From positions 1,178,001 through 1,242,000 of the forward strand of contig JAHLEZ010000010.1 of NCBI GenBank assembly GCA_020726505.1: a stretch of DNA of 64,000 bases, written 5' to 3'. The translations under genes and the position numbers were made by a program. The notes under the pieces are model-generated. The model had not been told where the DNA came from and searched no databases. It saw only the letters and a list, made by a program, of their open reading frames with translations. Position 1 is the first letter of the stretch. Every line of letters begins with the position of its first letter. Origin of the DNA: Leptodontidium sp. MPI-SDFR-AT-0119. Its lineage: Eukaryota; Ascomycota; Leotiomycetes; Helotiales; Leptodontidiaceae. Below, piece after piece: positions 46,592 through 57,589 of this stretch.

Positions 46592-48115
46592 ATGACGGGC
46601 GGTGCTGCAGAGACATCTCCTGTCGAGGACCAACCTCAGCCTTTCAATGCTACCAAACTCGAACCAGCCAAGAAGCGTAGACGCTCCCGATCACCCTCGA
46701 ACTCTACACCAAAGCGCCTTGATAACCGTTCAGATTCTCGAAGAAGGTCTCCTTCAGCTTCGGGTTCCTCCAGACCTCAAAGATCACCTTCCCCTCAACC
46801 CCGCAAGCAGAAACGTCCAGGTCAGCGAGCTCGAATCACAGATGCAGAGCGCGAGCACATTCGACAAAAGCAAATCGAGCGCGAGAAGGAGCTCGAAGCT
46901 TTAGCTGCTCAACAGGGAATCCACGACGCTGTCAAGCAACATTACAATGCGGTCCCTGAGCGAGGTCGAGATTGGCGCAAGACGGACAGTCGCATCAAGG
47001 GCCTTCGAAGCTTTAACAATTGGGTCAAGAGCACCATCATTCAAAAGTTCTCACCAGCCGAAGATTATACTCCTCCAGCACAAGAACGTGGAGGTATGGT
47101 TTTTGCAGAAGGCCCGTCTACCGTGAAAGGCTTGCTAGTTTTGGATATTGGATGTGGAAAGGGAGGTGATTTGGGCAAGTGGCAACAAGCACCACAGCCA
47201 GTTGAGCTATATGTTGGTTTAGACCCAGCAGATATCTCAATCGACCAGGCCAAAGAGAGATATCGACAAATGTCCAGTCGTGGCGGGGGAGGTCGTGGAG
47301 GACGAGGGGGTCGGGGAGGATACAACAACAGACCACAGCAAAGATTGTTCCAAGGAGAGTTCTACGTTCAGGACTGCTTTGGGGATTCAATCGAGAAAGT
47401 TTCTTTGGTTCGAGATGTTGGCTTTGACGGATCCGGTGGACCATCCAGATTTGGTGGAGGAGGTTTTGATGTCGTCAGCATGATGTTCTGCATGCACTAT
47501 GCCTTCGAGAGCGAAGACAAAGCTCGACAAATGCTCAAGAATGTTGCCGGTGCTCTGAAGAAGGGTGGTAGATTTCTTGGCACCATTCCAAACTCCGATG
47601 TTTTGAGTGGCAGAGTCGAGCAATTCAATGCTCGCAAAGCTGCCAAAGCTGAGGCCGAGAAGAACAAGGAGAATGGTTCAAAGCCAGAAGAAAAGGAGCA
47701 CAAAGAAGACAAGGCAGACGACGGCGAGATAGAAGAAGGTGAAGCTGAGGAGACCGCAGAATGGGGCAACGAAGTCTACCGTGTTCGATTTCCAGGCAAG
47801 ACTCCCGCCGATGGCATCTTCCGACCCCCGTTCGGCTGGAAGTACAACTTCTTTCTCCACGAAGCCGTCGAAGAGGTGCCCGAGTATGTTGTTCCATGGG
47901 AAGCGTTCCGTGCCATTGCAGAGGACTACAATCTCGAGATGCAATATCACAAGACCTTTGACGAGATCTGGCGGACGGAGAAGGACGACGATATCTTGGG
48001 TCCATTGAGCGAGCGTATGGGTGTTAGAGAGCGAGGTCGTGGTGCATTGCTTGTCAGTGATGAGGAAATGGAGGCAGCTAGCTTTTATGTTGGCTTCTGC
48101 TTCTACAAGGTCTAA
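46592..48115 (+). CDS. ABD1: mRNA cap (guanine-N7) methyltransferase ABD1
   Basis: A single intronless exon of 507 aa. Residues 1-90 are Arg/Ser/Pro-rich and disordered, with nuclear-localisation character. The methyltransferase core starts at HYNAVPERGRDWRKTDSRI, which fits the cap enzyme, followed by the SAM motif LVLDIGCGKGGDLGKW. Later signatures are FDVVSMMFCMHYAFES, GGRFLGTIPNSD, and VYRVRF...FGWKYNFFLHEAV with the conserved carboxylate region EYVVPWEAF. It methylates the cap guanine at N7 in the nucleus. Two insertions are notable: an RGG-type segment (residues about 230-250) between the SAM-fold strands, and an acidic Lys/Glu-rich segment after FNARKAAKAEAEK. The start at 46592 is chosen over upstream non-ATG frames because AACAATGAC is a good fungal context. 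Confidence 0.93.
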   Translation: MTGGAAETSPVEDQPQPFNATKLEPAKKRRRSRSPSNSTPKRLDNRSDSRRRSPSASGSSRPQRSPSPQPRKQKRPGQRARITDAEREHIRQKQIEREKELEALAAQQGIHDAVKQHYNAVPERGRDWRKTDSRIKGLRSFNNWVKSTIIQKFSPAEDYTPPAQERGGMVFAEGPSTVKGLLVLDIGCGKGGDLGKWQQAPQPVELYVGLDPADISIDQAKERYRQMSSRGGGGRGGRGGRGGYNNRPQQRLFQGEFYVQDCFGDSIEKVSLVRDVGFDGSGGPSRFGGGGFDVVSMMFCMHYAFESEDKARQMLKNVAGALKKGGRFLGTIPNSDVLSGRVEQFNARKAAKAEAEKNKENGSKPEEKEHKEDKADDGEIEEGEAEETAEWGNEVYRVRFPGKTPADGIFRPPFGWKYNFFLHEAVEEVPEYVVPWEAFRAIAEDYNLEMQYHKTFDEIWRTEKDDDILGPLSERMGVRERGRGALLVSDEEMEAASFYVGFCFYKV

Positions 48116-48884
48116 GGAGGCTTAGGTAGGCATTCAGGCTTTTATGGCTGCATATTCGGGAGTCTAAGGCATTTATTGGCAACGAAGGTCGGTGCTGGAG
48201 AATTTTGCCAGATGCCGAGTTGGTATGTACTATACTTTTGCTCCAGGCGTTTCGAAGTGGCAATATCTGCGAAACGGCATTTGACAGATCATTATTATAG
48301 ATAGCGCTGATCTAAAGAAAAAAAATCTTTCACACGCGCTTTTCAGCCATCTACCTACCTCCATTTCATTCCCTATGTACTTCATCATTTATTTTGTTTG
48401 TCTCGGTGTGCTTCAGCTCGTCACCCGAAGCACACAAGCATCCGCATTCATCTTCGAGAAAAACGACAGCGGGTGAATGAGAATCTTCATCTTATCTGAG
48501 TCATCTCTCGCGCAATGTAAATATGGAAAGTGAATACGGCCTCTGGTCGAATGCAGGGTCATTTTGCGCGCCATATTCGATTTACATAAAGCCAGCCACG
48601 TCGAGTCGTTTCAAAAACAACATCCAACCCAACAAACATACCAGACCAGAACAGCTCTGGTCGAGAACAGCCATATCCACAGCCTGAACTACAAGACAAA
48701 AAAAGCCATTGTGCATTCTTTCAACTTCAACACAATCAACCAACCCAGACAGATCCTTTATTGGAAAGACAGTCTTCTCAAACACACGATATATCGCGCG
48801 ACTCCAAACTCGAGGGGGAGAAAAAGCGCGACCTCGCTTACTCGACAACCGCCAAACAAAACAAAAAGCAAGCGATCGGTCGAG
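48116..48884. other. Intergenic spacer
   Basis: ABD1 3' flank and the 5' region of the small Cys-rich gene. The frame of the small gene stays open upstream to 48564, but without an ATG in that stretch. No other feature is seen. Confidence 0.5.
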
Positions 48885-49070
48885 ATGTGCAACCATACCT
48901 ACAGAACATACCTCCAATGCTTGCACCGCCATTGGATCGGTTTTGAACCCTGCTACAACCACGAGAAATGTTCTGAGGGCTGGTTGCCGAGCCGTAACTT
49001 GCAGGACGCGCCCGGTTGGTGCTCGGCTTGCACAGCGAGGATGAGGGCGGAGCGACGAGCATGGGATTAG
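48885..49070 (+). CDS. Small cysteine-rich protein, 61 aa, uncharacterised
   Basis: A single exon of 61 aa starting MCNHTYRTYLQCLHRHW. Six cysteines (positions 2, 12, 23, 29, 46 and 49) plus His4, His14, His16 and His26 could form a small metal-binding fold, ending with C-x2-C (WCSACTARM). There is no signal peptide, so a cytosolic or nuclear protein is likelier than a secreted effector. Small proteins of this type are common in Pezizomycotina; I do not know a function. The ATG chosen is the only one in the frame, which argues for a real start. Confidence 0.6.
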   Translation: MCNHTYRTYLQCLHRHWIGFEPCYNHEKCSEGWLPSRNLQDAPGWCSACTARMRAERRAWD

Positions 49071-49452
49071 ATCATCATTTCATTCCATTTCACGGGCTGG
49101 GATGGGATGGGATTGAGGGAAATTAGGCGGTGGGAGAGAAATATTGGAGAGTGGAAGGAACAGGGAGTTGGGTGTTTTGAGGTAGTGAGTTGGTGGAACT
49201 GAGAATGGTACGATGGATAGAGAATACTACGAGACCTGCTGTCTCTTCTTGACCCAATATGAACTTTTAAGTGCATGCAAAGCGTGACATGAGACTTGAC
49301 CTATGCATCGAACATGGGGAGGAAGAGTACGTAGGTAAGCGAGCCTGACCCTAGGGGGTGAGTGGTCATACCATGCATTAACTCACGCAAAGCACCCACA
49401 CTCGCTTTTCCTGAACATCAAGAATGAAGCGGAGGAAGCTGAGTCGTTGTAT
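49071..49452. other. Spacer between small Cys-rich gene and kinase-like remnant
   Basis: Nothing recognisable beyond 3' flanks of two convergent genes. Confidence 0.45.
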
Positions 49453-50200
49453 TTATTTGCTCTGAATGTTCTGAATGTCAACTACCACTTCACTAGCATC
49501 CTCATATTGGGCCATCCAACACTTCGTGATCACCTGTCCTAGGATCAAGTTGGCGGTATCTGGATATATATCTGTCATGAACAGCCTCTCAAGCTCTCCA
49601 TCATTCTTATCAGCGTACGGCACCTTCGTCGTCTCAATCTCGTATAAAAAAGACCCTACTGCGAATAGCTTGGACTGGATCGTCGGTTTCTTGTAAGGCA
49701 TGTTCGGATGCTCAGAATGTGCACTAGGAGCGATTAAAGGCATCGATTTATCGAGAGAAGATCCAGCAAAATCAGATAACTTTGCGGTTCCGTATTGATC
49801 AAGTAGAAGATTCCCAGCGCCAATGTCTATTTGCATGACGCCTTGTGAATGTTATATATTGAATAGCCTGCGTGGCTTGCGACGCCCAGCGGACCACGTC
49901 GTCAGCTATAGGGAGCTTATTATCGTCGCGAAGATCCTGGAGGTGCTTGCGAAGTGGGTATTTGAGGCGTTCGAGAACAATCATTCTATCACGTGCGCCG
50001 AAGTACTTCGTAATATAAGGATGTGGACCTAAGCGTTCGTAGATTTGGCGTTCGATTTCGATTTGCTCTTCTTCTCTCTTTCCTGGAATGGGCTTTTTGA
50101 TGACGTGCGACTCCGAGAGTGCAAATACCACCCCTGAGATACCATGTGAGATCATGGGAAGACGTCCCACTTTCTTCACAATATCAGGCAGTGTCTCCAT
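49453..50200 (-). pseudogene. Kinase-like protein, frameshifted
   Basis: Two minus-strand frames together make one protein-kinase-like domain of about 248 residues. The first (50200 to about 49853) begins METLPDIVKKVGRLPMISHG and shows a Gly-rich loop (SHGISGVVFALS), the beta-3 lysine region HVIKKPIPGK and a C-helix (EEEQIEIERQIYERLG). The second (about 49852 to 49453) starts at the catalytic loop HSQGVMQIDIGAGNLLLD and has SDFAGSSLDK in place of DFG. One extra T in the plus strand at about 49852-49853 breaks the frame; without it the reading is YIHSQGVMQIDIG. Fungi have many such kinase-like proteins with altered HRD/DFG motifs. It may be a real pseudogene, a natural variant or a sequencing error. 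Confidence 0.75.
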
Positions 50201-50894
50201 TCGGGTCTGAATTTAATAAAAATGAATGATTTTCGATAGGTGTCTTGAGCTTGAAGCTAATATATTGCAGCGAGCGCGGGCTGGAGAGAGGTTCCACCGC
50301 ATGTACGCAAAAGTAAGTAACGGATTTCAAAGAGCAGTGTTGATATAAAACTGAGCGACAACGCTAACCATTTCTAGAAGGGCTTCCACGTGCCCGTATG
50401 TTCCATCACACGTTTTGAGGGAATCTACTCTGAGACCTGTGTCCCCTGGCCCTGGAGCTGGCGGAGGGCCGCGGGGGAGAAGACCTCGTTGCAATTGTAA
50501 TTCTTTTTTCTTTCTCTCTTTCTTTCCCCTTTTTTTTTCGCTGGCTTTCAATCGTATTTAAAAAGGGCGTCGATCCCCTGCATCAAATCAGGTGGAGTGA
50601 AGTCCTTCCTTGCAGAAGCATAAGTAAGACTGCTTCTAGAAATATTGTGTACCCAAATGCACTTCGTCAAGTCTCACTTAGACAGTATTCGAGCTTCTGA
50701 AGTTGACTTTGAACAGGAAACAGTACATTGCTGACTCAGCGTCTCATACAAGGCACGCCGAGTACGCCCACATGAAAGTTGGAAGTTGCATTTGCCGCCA
50801 TGGTGTTTGCCTGTCAATAGAACTAGAGCAGGTCAAGAAGTGATACAAACAGGGAAGCCTTCGGCAGCATATCGCAGCATCCTTTCTAGCCACC
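50201..50894. other. Divergent spacer between kinase-like remnant and 917-aa gene
   Basis: It holds the 5' regions of two divergent genes. It contains a T-rich, C-rich stretch at 50500-50545 but no gene or repeat that I can name. Confidence 0.45.
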
Positions 50895-53784
50895 ATGTGC
50901 TATTTAGTTGTCGAGAGGTATAGTGTGTGCAGATGTCTTTACTACAGGCACAGTGTAGACAAGTGTGCAGCCTATGGCAAGGCGGGTCATGGAATTCAAG
51001 AACGAACCGTCCTGGTCGGATACTCTTGCGAGAGGCATTCGGAATACAACCAGGAGACATCGCTGTGGTCAGATTCCGTAGGACCAGACACGAATCGCAA
51101 AAATGACCTGCCATCAGCTGGCAACACGCACCTGCAGGGCGTTAGGATCACAAGTGCGGTTGCGTTGACCGCGTTAGAAAATGCGTTCTTGATGGACGAA
51201 GACGATACATCGACGGATGGGCCTAATGAATCCGACATGGATACTGCAAGCACCCAAACGACAGTTGAACACGATCCGCGTTACGAAGCTAAGTTCCAGG
51301 GGCATGGTGCAACAGATCGTACCTCCAACTTAGACGACCTTCGCTCAAGACTTCTTCACCCAAGTCAATATGTCAACTCGCTCCAAGAACTCGAAGAGAG
51401 TATCTGGAACAACTCCATCATCTCTATTTACACCGGCTGGAGTTCAGACGGCACTGTATCAGATCTGAAAAGCTATGGAACCGAAGACTTTATTCCATAT
51501 CCAACCGTCCCTGAGAATCTGCAGGATATCATACCTAACCGTCTCTCCGATGACCCTTTCGCAACAGACCCAACAAACACCTCTGACGAAGAAATAACAG
51601 CCCTTTGTCATGCAGCCAAAGACCGCTCTGCCGCCTCACATCTCAACGCGATCAGAATGTGCCGGAACGTGATCCTGAAGACATTCCTGAACTTGAAGTC
51701 GCTCCAGCAGGCCAACTTCTGCGCGGGTTCTTTCTCTGCCATCATCGTGGATGACAAGCGCCCGGACGTGGCTATGATTCAGCCAGTTGAGAACACGGAT
51801 TTCATTGCGCTGCTGTTTGAGCTCGAGTATATTCTTCGTGATAGTGCATCCTTGATACTGAATGCAGGTGAGAACGCGACACTGCTTAACCTGGACCGGC
51901 AGTTCACGTTTTTGAGGACGCCTATGGTACAGCAGTATTGCCAGAGTTTGCTGCAGTTGGATCTGGAGAAACTTCAGGTTTCGGGACTGGGAGTTGTAAG
52001 TAGATTTTCTCAATATTCTTCATCACGTCCTGGAATTGTTGTACCATGAACTGCGGGAAACACTCAAAGGAAGATAAACAGTTTCACCAACAGCTTGGTT
52101 AGAGTGTAGTACTGACTGTGAGAGCATACAGGTGAACATACTCAGGCTTCTGGTTATAACTCTCGACTTAGCTGTTGCAAGTTATGCAGGTGCTCATTGT
52201 AGCGATTTCCCACACCAGATTTCCACGGACATTGATAGACTTTCTCTACTAGCACCATTCGAAGACTGCAGGGAGAATCAAATCACAAAATCATTTGGGT
52301 TTGGTCGTTGCGATCTTGAATGTCTAGATGCTTTCCACCATGGAAAAGGCGTCTGGGTGTTCTGTTCGCTAACTTTGGGCTTGGATTGGACGCTGTCCAT
52401 CTCGACGACTATTGATGGCTTCAGCGATATCTGGGGTCCACTCTGGAAGTTCAAGGATCGAGATAGTCCGGAAAGGTACTCGGCCTATGTTGTTGGTGGA
52501 GGGTCTATCGTTCAGTGGAAACATCATTCGAGTACATGTCCTGAATTGAGGAAGGGGGAAGTGTTTTGTCATTGGATATCGAACGAAGAACTGGAGGACG
52601 ACACGCGCGATAGATTATCTCGAGAAACTGGCTTCCCTTACAGGTCTTTTGATGGTACGGAGAAGCTTCTCATTGGAGCGCCGAGTAGTACTCCAGCTGC
52701 GGCTTCGCAGGAACCTTGGAACCGAAATGTCAGATGTTCAGTCCCAATCAATGAAGCCAGAACACGGCTGCGAGAGGCTGGTAGACTGTGCATCGTCGGT
52801 GCATCGAAACCATATCACTACAACGACTCCAACCAATACCAACTTCAAGTAGGATACAGCGGGGTCAACGCCAGCGCAACTCGGCAATACAAACGCGTTC
52901 CTGGACAGAGTCTTAAGGAGGTCCTCGTCGAGTTGTGGGCTATGGAGCCTGAGATTAGAGATCCCACGCTCCTGGACGACTTACACGGCGTAGAAATATC
53001 GATGTGTACATCAAATGCGCAGCGCGTGTCGCTGGCGCAGATTCTTCGCTTCAGTTGTATGCAGCATCTACTACGAGGTTTCAACTGGCAGGATCCGGGA
53101 TACCGTACAGAGCATTTTCTGACGTTGGAAGATACTCTCCGGCCTAAACGACTACTTGACCCGCTATTCAAGGAGAGGTTCGACTATGCAGCCATGTTGG
53201 GGCTCAAGATGCTGAGTAGAACAGGAGTGGATAGGGGAAACAACCTTCAAGTTTTTCTATCGTCGACTTGTACGCCGAAGCCTGAGCTTGCAACTATGGT
53301 CTGGAGAGAACATAACTGGATTGGGCTACTAAAAGATACGACCACGGAGTGTGCCATGGTTGCGTTTGGAGACACTTGTCTTGAATTCAAGTACCACGGC
53401 GGTGTATGTTGTGGCAAAGCAGGAGATTCAGCCTTTCGATCTGCAATCATTCCGCATTCGTCGATGCTGGCGTCGTTGCAGCAATTGAGGCTCCAAGAAG
53501 AAACTTCGGATTCAAGTCAAAGCTGGATGCAGAAGAAAAGGGGGGTGTCTACCCTACAGGTTGGGAAATGCTTCTCACTCGGTGAAAGGGGAAATCTGCG
53601 TCTGAGGGAAAATCTGGGCGGTGGAATGATGGTAATGGAATGGAGCTCGCTTTCTGTCAAGATGAAACTTAAGAGCAGACTCGGGGGAGAGTTGGTACAT
53701 CGTGAGCATACGGAAATCGACCACAGTGAAGAGGGGAGCACGTCTCAGCCGATTCCTGTGTTTGTGATTGCGGGTCGACGGTAA
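50895..53784 (+). CDS. Large uncharacterised fungal protein, 917 aa
   Basis: Exons 50895-51995 and 52132-53784 give 917 aa; the 136-nt intron (donor GTAAGT, acceptor TACAG) joins GLGV to VNILRLLVITLDLAV in frame, and the frame is open on both sides. I do not recognise a named domain. The first 50 residues form a Cys/His/Tyr-rich motif (ERYSVCRCLYYRHSVDKC and VGYSCERHSEYN) seen at the start of many fungal hypothetical proteins, and it could bind metal. An acidic Ser/Thr linker follows, then a long globular part with conserved-looking patches such as FCHWISNEELEDD, LSLAPFED-type acidic turns, VSLAQILRFSCMQHLLRGFNW and CLEFKYHGGVCCG. There is no signal peptide and no clear membrane helix. It is divergent from the kinase-like remnant. 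Confidence 0.75.
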
Positions 53785-54822
53785 GAGCTGATGTATATCA
53801 ACCATTTACAATCTTGAGTATGCAGTATGAGGTTCTAGAAATCCCTGGAGAGTAAGTACCGCATTTTTGAGCATTGCTTTTCTTAGGAGTTAATGTTGTC
53901 ACTAGATCCGGCTTTACTTAAAAAGAACCCACGCTTTACTTTTAAACGACTTTTCTTATATTCAGTAAGCACTGAGTGAGTCGGTCAAATCACGAGGTTT
54001 TGTAGCAGAGTTATAAAAGAATCCAAATGAAAATAACACTCAATTTAAGCCGAAGATTAAATCGGACAATTAGGTGACTGGAAATATTAGGAAACTTGAA
54101 TGGGGTTCTGATTAGAAGTGAATGATTTGTTAAGTAGCTAGTAGCTTCGCTAATTTAGAGATCTTAGTGAGTTAGGTTAGATAGTTTCTGACTTGTTTAA
54201 AATAAAAATTACCCTCTCGAGAACCTTTTGTGTTTGTAGTTTATTCATTTGTCCGTCGAGAGAGTGAAGTTAAAACGAATCTGGGAATCTTCCGCATTTA
54301 CCCCCCTGTCAAGTCATCAACTGGCTGACCGGGTCTCGCTTCCCCGCCTTGCCTTGCATCCCGTCTCCAATTTCCAAGGAATGTGCCAACTACGTCACAC
54401 ACTAACTACCAAATATCCCTGAAATAACCAATTTATTTCCAAGTGGAACCTTGATCTGCACATGCAAAGACTAGAACAAGCCTCACTAGCGCCATGTCAA
54501 AATCCGACTAACTAAGATTTCCATCTTGATCTTGATCTCCAACTTTCTGTGGAACCTGAACTTCTTTCTTCGTACAGTACTTCGTACATACAGAACCCTC
54601 CTGGTGTCTGGTCAGAAGTTATCCTTACCTCGCGCCTCTTTATAATCGTTTCTTTCAGCAGTCGATAGAGACGATTACTGCGAATGCGACACCAAGTCAC
54701 GCGCAAAGAGAAGAAATCCGCGCTGATCTGAACTGAACTGGGAGGCCAAATGGTGGATTGTGTGGCTAGGATTCAGAATTTCCATACGACCTAGAGCGGA
54801 AGGGAAAGCCTAAGTCGTAACA
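53785..54822. other. AT-rich intergenic region
   Basis: Positions 53880-54260 are strikingly AT-rich compared with neighbours, with no open frame of note and no repeat ends found. The right 500 bases are the likely promoter of the potassium channel gene. No RNA gene is recognised. Confidence 0.5.
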
Positions 54823-57426
54823 ATGAACGATCCAGGTCTAGACAAACCCATCTCGAACGACGCGAAGGATGTAGAGAACCAGAAGAGCGAAGCGAGGGAC
54901 GAGAAGGAGGAGGATGAGCAGGAGTTTTTGGCACCTAGTCGGTGGTGGCTCGCGAGTACGGCTTTCCCGTTGATTGCTGGGACTTTTGGGTAAGCACTAA
55001 GCATCAACAGTCCCCTTACTAAAGATCGTGAGGTATAGCGAGGGGACGAAAAGACTACGCAGAGAAGACTAATCCAAGTATCATTTAGTCCTATGGCTTC
55101 GGCGTTCAGTATATGTGCGCTTGTCGTGCATTGGAGAGTGGAGATCCCGGAGGGGAAAACGGAAGCAGAGGGTGTGGAATTGGATGATCCGAGATGGTAA
55201 GTTTCTACCTGAATGAACTTGAAAATTTGTGATAGAAAAGAAGCCTTACTGATTCTGTTTTGCTTTTAGGTTGATTGGTATCAACGCAGCTCAACTGGCC
55301 GTAGCTCTCATATCGAACCTGTTCCTACTACTGAACATGGCGAGACGAGTACGCTTTTCAATCGCTCAGCCAGTCACGATTATCGGCTGGTAAGGCAACC
55401 ACCCCTCTCCTTAATCAATCCGAATTCCAAAACTCATTCAGTATATCTAGGTACATGTCCTCATTTGCACTAATCGGTCTCTGCGCCTGCGTCTCCGGAC
55501 CTCTCATAATTGAACCTAAATCCAATCACGCCTTCAGCCAAGCATTCTACTACGCCATTTTCTCCGCTGGGCTCTATTTCCTCGTCGCCTCTCTAATGCT
55601 TATCACAGTCTGGGGTGCCTCAAAAGGACACTATGATAAAGAATTCCAACTAACCATGTCTCAACGCACGCTCATGCTACAAACGATTAGCTTCCTCGTC
55701 TATCTCCTCGCTGGCGCGGCGGTGTTCTCACATATTGAGGGCTGGCCGTTCTTGGATGCTGTGTATTGGGCGGACTTTACTTTGCTGACGGTTGGCATTG
55801 GTGATTTTTCGCCGAGTACGCATACTGGAAGGGGATTACTGTTTCCTTTTGCCATTGGTGGGATCAGTATGTTGTTTTCTTCATCTCGACTTCCCCCTTT
55901 TCCTCTCGCCAAAGAAGCTCGCTTAACTGTGGATCTTTGTATAGAAACAAAGTAGAAGACTAACTAATTTTAAACTCCCAGTAATCCTCGGTCTCGTAAT
56001 CGGTTCCATTCGCTCTCTAGTACTCGAACGAGGCAAAGTAAAGATGGGCGCGCGAATGGTGGAGAAAGAACGCCGTCGCATCATCGCAAAACTAGAAAAG
56101 AACAACAAAGCCGCTGTTCTGAAACCCATCTCCTCAGACCAGAATCTCCCCACTACCACCCCTAATACCAACGGCAACGGCACCATCAATTCCACATCCA
56201 ACCAACCCCAACCCCTCTCTCGAGCCTCAACCAAAACCCTAACCTCACAACAAAATTTCCGCAACGAAAGAGAAAGACGCGAGAGAGAATTCACACTCAT
56301 GCGCCTCATCCAAGCCCGGGCACACACCCGACGCCTCTGGACATCCCTCATCATCTCGGGCACAGTCTGGCTCGCGCTCTGGTTCGCCGGCGCCGCAATC
56401 TTCCACGCCTCTGAATCCCACCCTCAATCATGGACGTACTTCGCCTCCTTATATTTCGCATACACGTCCCTCTTAACAATCGGCTACGGAGACATCTACC
56501 CCGTCTCTAACGCTGGGAAGGCCTTCTTTGTGTTCTGGTCCTTATTGGCTGTGCCGAGTCTGACGATTCTGATTAGTAATATGGGAGATACGATTGTGAA
56601 GGGGATCAGGGATTTGACGCTGTGGATTGGGAATTTTACGGTCTTGCCGGGGGAGCAGGGGGTTAAGGCTACGGTGAGGGAGGGCGCGTTGAAGGTTTCT
56701 AGGGGGAGGATTGGGGTTTTTGGGAAGGAGAAGGAGAAGGGGCAGGAGGAGGAGGAGGAAATGCCGCCTGGGATTTTGGGGGAGAGTGAGAAGAAGAAAC
56801 GAAATGGGGATGATGAATCTGGCGAAACTAGCGCAAGAAATGATCTGGAATCAACAGCGCAGTGCGTACAAGGAGGTGTCGCGAATCGAGAGAATGGGAG
56901 GGCAGAGAAGCGGGGCGAAAAGAATAAAGACGACGAGGTGCCGAAGAACAGGAAGGCGTACTATGTTGTGCTTGTGAAAGAGATGGGCAAGGTGATGGGA
57001 CATTTGAAGAGTTCCCCGCCGAAGAAATACACGTTTGAGGAGTGGGCGTGGTATTTGAAACTTATTGGCGAGGATGAGAGTAGTGGGGAGACGCATAGGA
57101 GGCCGTTGAGGCGGCCGAGGCCGGATGGCGAGGGGCTAGGGATGGTGGGTGAGGGAATGGGGGAGCGCGAGGAGAAGGTAGAGTGGAGTTGGGTGGGGAA
57201 TAGGAGTCCTCTTATGGGTGGGAAGGAGGAGGCTGAGTGGGTTATGGAGAGGTTGGTTAAGACGCTGGAGAGGGAGCTGGAGAGTTTGAGGAGGGAGGAG
57301 GCGGAGGAGAGGGGGAAGGATAATGGCGGTGGAGAGGAAATACCGGTGGATACGCCTGGGACAGGTGAAGGGCCTAGCAGTAAGGAGAATTTTGAGAACA
57401 GAAGCGGGAGCAAGTCGCAGTCATGA
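54823..57426 (+). CDS. TOK1: TOK-type two-pore outward-rectifying potassium channel
   Basis: Exons 54823-54989, 55089-55196, 55270-55389, 55451-55866 and 55982-57426 give 751 aa. Eight membrane segments with two pore loops fit the fungal TOK architecture (six plus two). The first filter is TVGIGDF in FTLLTVGIGDFSPSTHTGRG and the second TIGYGDI in SLLTIGYGDIYPVSNAGKA. The N-terminus is acidic and hydrophilic. The long cytoplasmic part after the second pore is Lys/Glu-rich, with a conserved short segment KKYTFEEWAWYLKLIGED and a coiled-coil-like stretch near the end. It should set membrane potential by K+ efflux at the plasma membrane. All introns are GT-AG and in frame; four exons before the second pore split the transmembrane region. 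Confidence 0.9.
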
Positions 57427-57589
57427 ACCGGCTGAAAGGAGTTGGTGTTTGGGAAAAGCCGGCATTGCTTGAGCTGACGAGCGCCCTGTATGATAATCCT
57501 GTGTCCTTATTCTGTCTATACCCACAATGCATCCTTTTCCCGTCTCAATAGCCAAATATCCACACTCTTAAGCCAATACCCGCATCTAT

